NCBI GenBank assembly: GCA_025454715.1
Contig: JALONY010000149.1
Span: 1-5,723, forward strand
DNA length: 5,723 nt
Direction: 5' to 3'
Source: Anaerolineae bacterium
GTDB lineage: Bacteria > Chloroflexota > Anaerolineae > Aggregatilineales > Phototrophicaceae
Each line of letters begins with the position of its first letter. Position 1 is the stretch's first letter. This document shows, piece after piece, positions 4,573 through 5,723 of this stretch. Below the pieces are notes generated by a model. It was given only the letters and a program-made list of their open reading frames with translations. It ran no database searches and was not told where the DNA came from. Made by a program: the position numbers and the translations under genes.

Positions 4573-5723
4573 ATGCAGATGAATCGGACTCGCACCAGCG
4601 TGATGATGGCAGCCTTGCTGCTGGCATTGGGCGTCATCCTGTCGGTCGGCGCCTTGCCCACCTTCGCCCAAGAAGCCACCCCCACCCCCACCCAGAACAC
4701 CGCCGATCCGGTTTGGCGCGGCTTCACCACCGCCCGCGCCGCGCTCGAGGAAGAGTTCAACGTTGACCTGACCTACGTCCGCGCATGGTCGTTCTCGCAA
4801 GTCGAGTGGAAGGTCAGCATCGACTCGTGCAACGAGGAAGTCGCCACCGTCGATTACCGCCCGGTCTACTTCGGCTGGGATTACGTCATCACGTCGCTGC
4901 AAAACCGCACGTGGCGCGTGCGCGTCAGCTTCGACCTGAAGGCCGTGACCATCTGCACCCGTGAAGAGACCACCTCGGCGCCCGCCTCGGGCACCGCGTT
5001 GCCCCCCGTCAGCGGCCAAGGCGCGACCGGCCCGCTGGAAGTCGGTGGCCACGTGCTGAGCCTGACGGGTGAAGCCTCGACCGCCATGAAGAACGCTGGC
5101 ATGACGTGGATGAAGAAGCAAGTGCGCTGGAACCTCGGCGCCAGCACCGCCCAATCGAAGGGCTACATCGACGCCGGTAAGGCCGGTGGCTTCAAGGTGA
5201 TGCTCAGCATCGTCGGCGTCCCGGGCGAGATGACCAACCTCGACACCTACATCCCGACCTATGCCGCGTTCGTCGCCGAGGTCGCCAAGCTCGGCCCCGA
5301 CGCCATCGAGGTGTGGAACGAGCCGAACATCGACCGTGAATGGCCGATCGGCAAGGTCAGCGGCACCGAGTACACCCGCTTGCTGCAAGCCTCCTATGCC
5401 GCCATCAAGGCCGCCAACCCCAACGTGATCGTCATCAGTGGTGCGCCGTCGCCGACCGGCTTCGCGGGCGCGGCGGGCTGCACCCAAGCCGCCAGCTACC
5501 ACGTCTGCAACGACGACGTGTTCTTCCAACAGATGGCGCAGGCTGGCGCGGCCAATTACATGGACTGCGTTGGCTCGCACTACAACGAGGGCATCGTCTC
5601 GCCGACCGCCAACAGCGGCGACCCGCGTGACAATTACCCGACTCGCTACTTCGGTGGCAACCTCGGGCGCGCCCGCGCTTACTTCCCGCAACGTCCGGTC
5701 TGCTTCACCGAGCTGGGTTACGT
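4573..5723 (+). CDS. Secreted clan GH-A type glycoside hydrolase, 3' end cut by window
   Basis: The 383 visible residues start with a signal peptide (1-32; RTR n-region, hydrophobic core AALLLALGVIL, cleavage after TFA) and a short TPTPT linker. Residues 46-130 form a small domain with the W/Cys pattern of an unnamed module: ARAALEEEF, then VEW at 77-79, C86 and C128. A low-complexity linker (131-153) leads to a TIM-barrel hydrolase. Its WNEPN motif (248-252) holds the presumed acid/base E250 at strand 4, SHYNEG (335-340) fits strand 6, and FTELGY (378-383) holds the presumed nucleophile E380 at strand 7. This pattern fits clan GH-A, for example GH5- or GH39-like enzymes that cut beta-linked polysaccharides or oligosaccharides outside the cell. 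The substrate cannot be read from the sequence. The cysteines at 303, 312, 332 and 377 may form disulfides. The gene is divergent from the response regulator, which may or may not control it. Confidence 0.88.
   Translation, partial: MQMNRTRTSVMMAALLLALGVILSVGALPTFAQEATPTPTQNTADPVWRGFTTARAALEEEFNVDLTYVRAWSFSQVEWKVSIDSCNEEVATVDYRPVYFGWDYVITSLQNRTWRVRVSFDLKAVTICTREETTSAPASGTALPPVSGQGATGPLEVGGHVLSLTGEASTAMKNAGMTWMKKQVRWNLGASTAQSKGYIDAGKAGGFKVMLSIVGVPGEMTNLDTYIPTYAAFVAEVAKLGPDAIEVWNEPNIDREWPIGKVSGTEYTRLLQASYAAIKAANPNVIVISGAPSPTGFAGAAGCTQAASYHVCNDDVFFQQMAQAGAANYMDCVGSHYNEGIVSPTANSGDPRDNYPTRYFGGNLGRARAYFPQRPVCFTELGY

Noticed and set aside
4564..5691. 375-residue open frame on the minus strand opposite the glycosidase gene
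   Set aside because: It is low-complexity, Arg/Gly/His-rich and lacks a start signal; the plus-strand frame has a signal peptide and catalytic motifs.

Overview
The window is GC-rich (roughly 60-65%) bacterial DNA with five genes, two of them cut by the window edges. No rRNA, tRNA, CRISPR array, transposase or integrase gene is visible, so this looks like ordinary chromosome. The organism is probably a member of Chloroflexota, perhaps Anaerolineae. This is inferred from style: secreted proteins with Pro/Thr linkers after the signal peptide, a WSPD-type propeller protein, a secreted glycosidase with a small Cys/Trp domain ahead of the barrel, and a binding protein without a lipobox. No marker gene proves it.

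Left part (1-2156, minus strand): an ABC uptake module of the branched-chain amino acid (Liv) type. The binding protein gene (livK-like, 856-2067) is transcribed leftward towards the permease gene (livH-like, running off position 1). A strong stem-loop followed by a T-rich tract lies between them, with a possible second promoter behind it. The two genes may therefore be expressed at different levels.

Middle (2068-3352): a short divergent spacer contains two TTGACA boxes that face each other as an inverted repeat. A secreted WSPD/TolB-like beta-propeller protein of unknown function (2176-3294) follows on the plus strand. It ends at a hairpin that can act as a terminator in both directions.

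Right-middle (3353-4383, minus strand): a very small, extremely acidic repeat protein (57 aa, 36 Asp/Glu) has its own promoter and ribosome binding site. It lies just downstream of a complete OmpR/PhoB-family response regulator with a GTG start and a good promoter. No histidine kinase is in the window.

Right part (4384-5723): a 189-base non-coding stretch is followed by a secreted clan GH-A type glycoside hydrolase that runs off the end. Both expected catalytic glutamates are visible.

Nothing here amounts to a clearly new biological system. The items most worth a second look are the acidic mini-protein, the face-to-face promoter arrangement, the Liv binding protein without a lipid anchor, and the unnamed domain in front of the glycosidase barrel.
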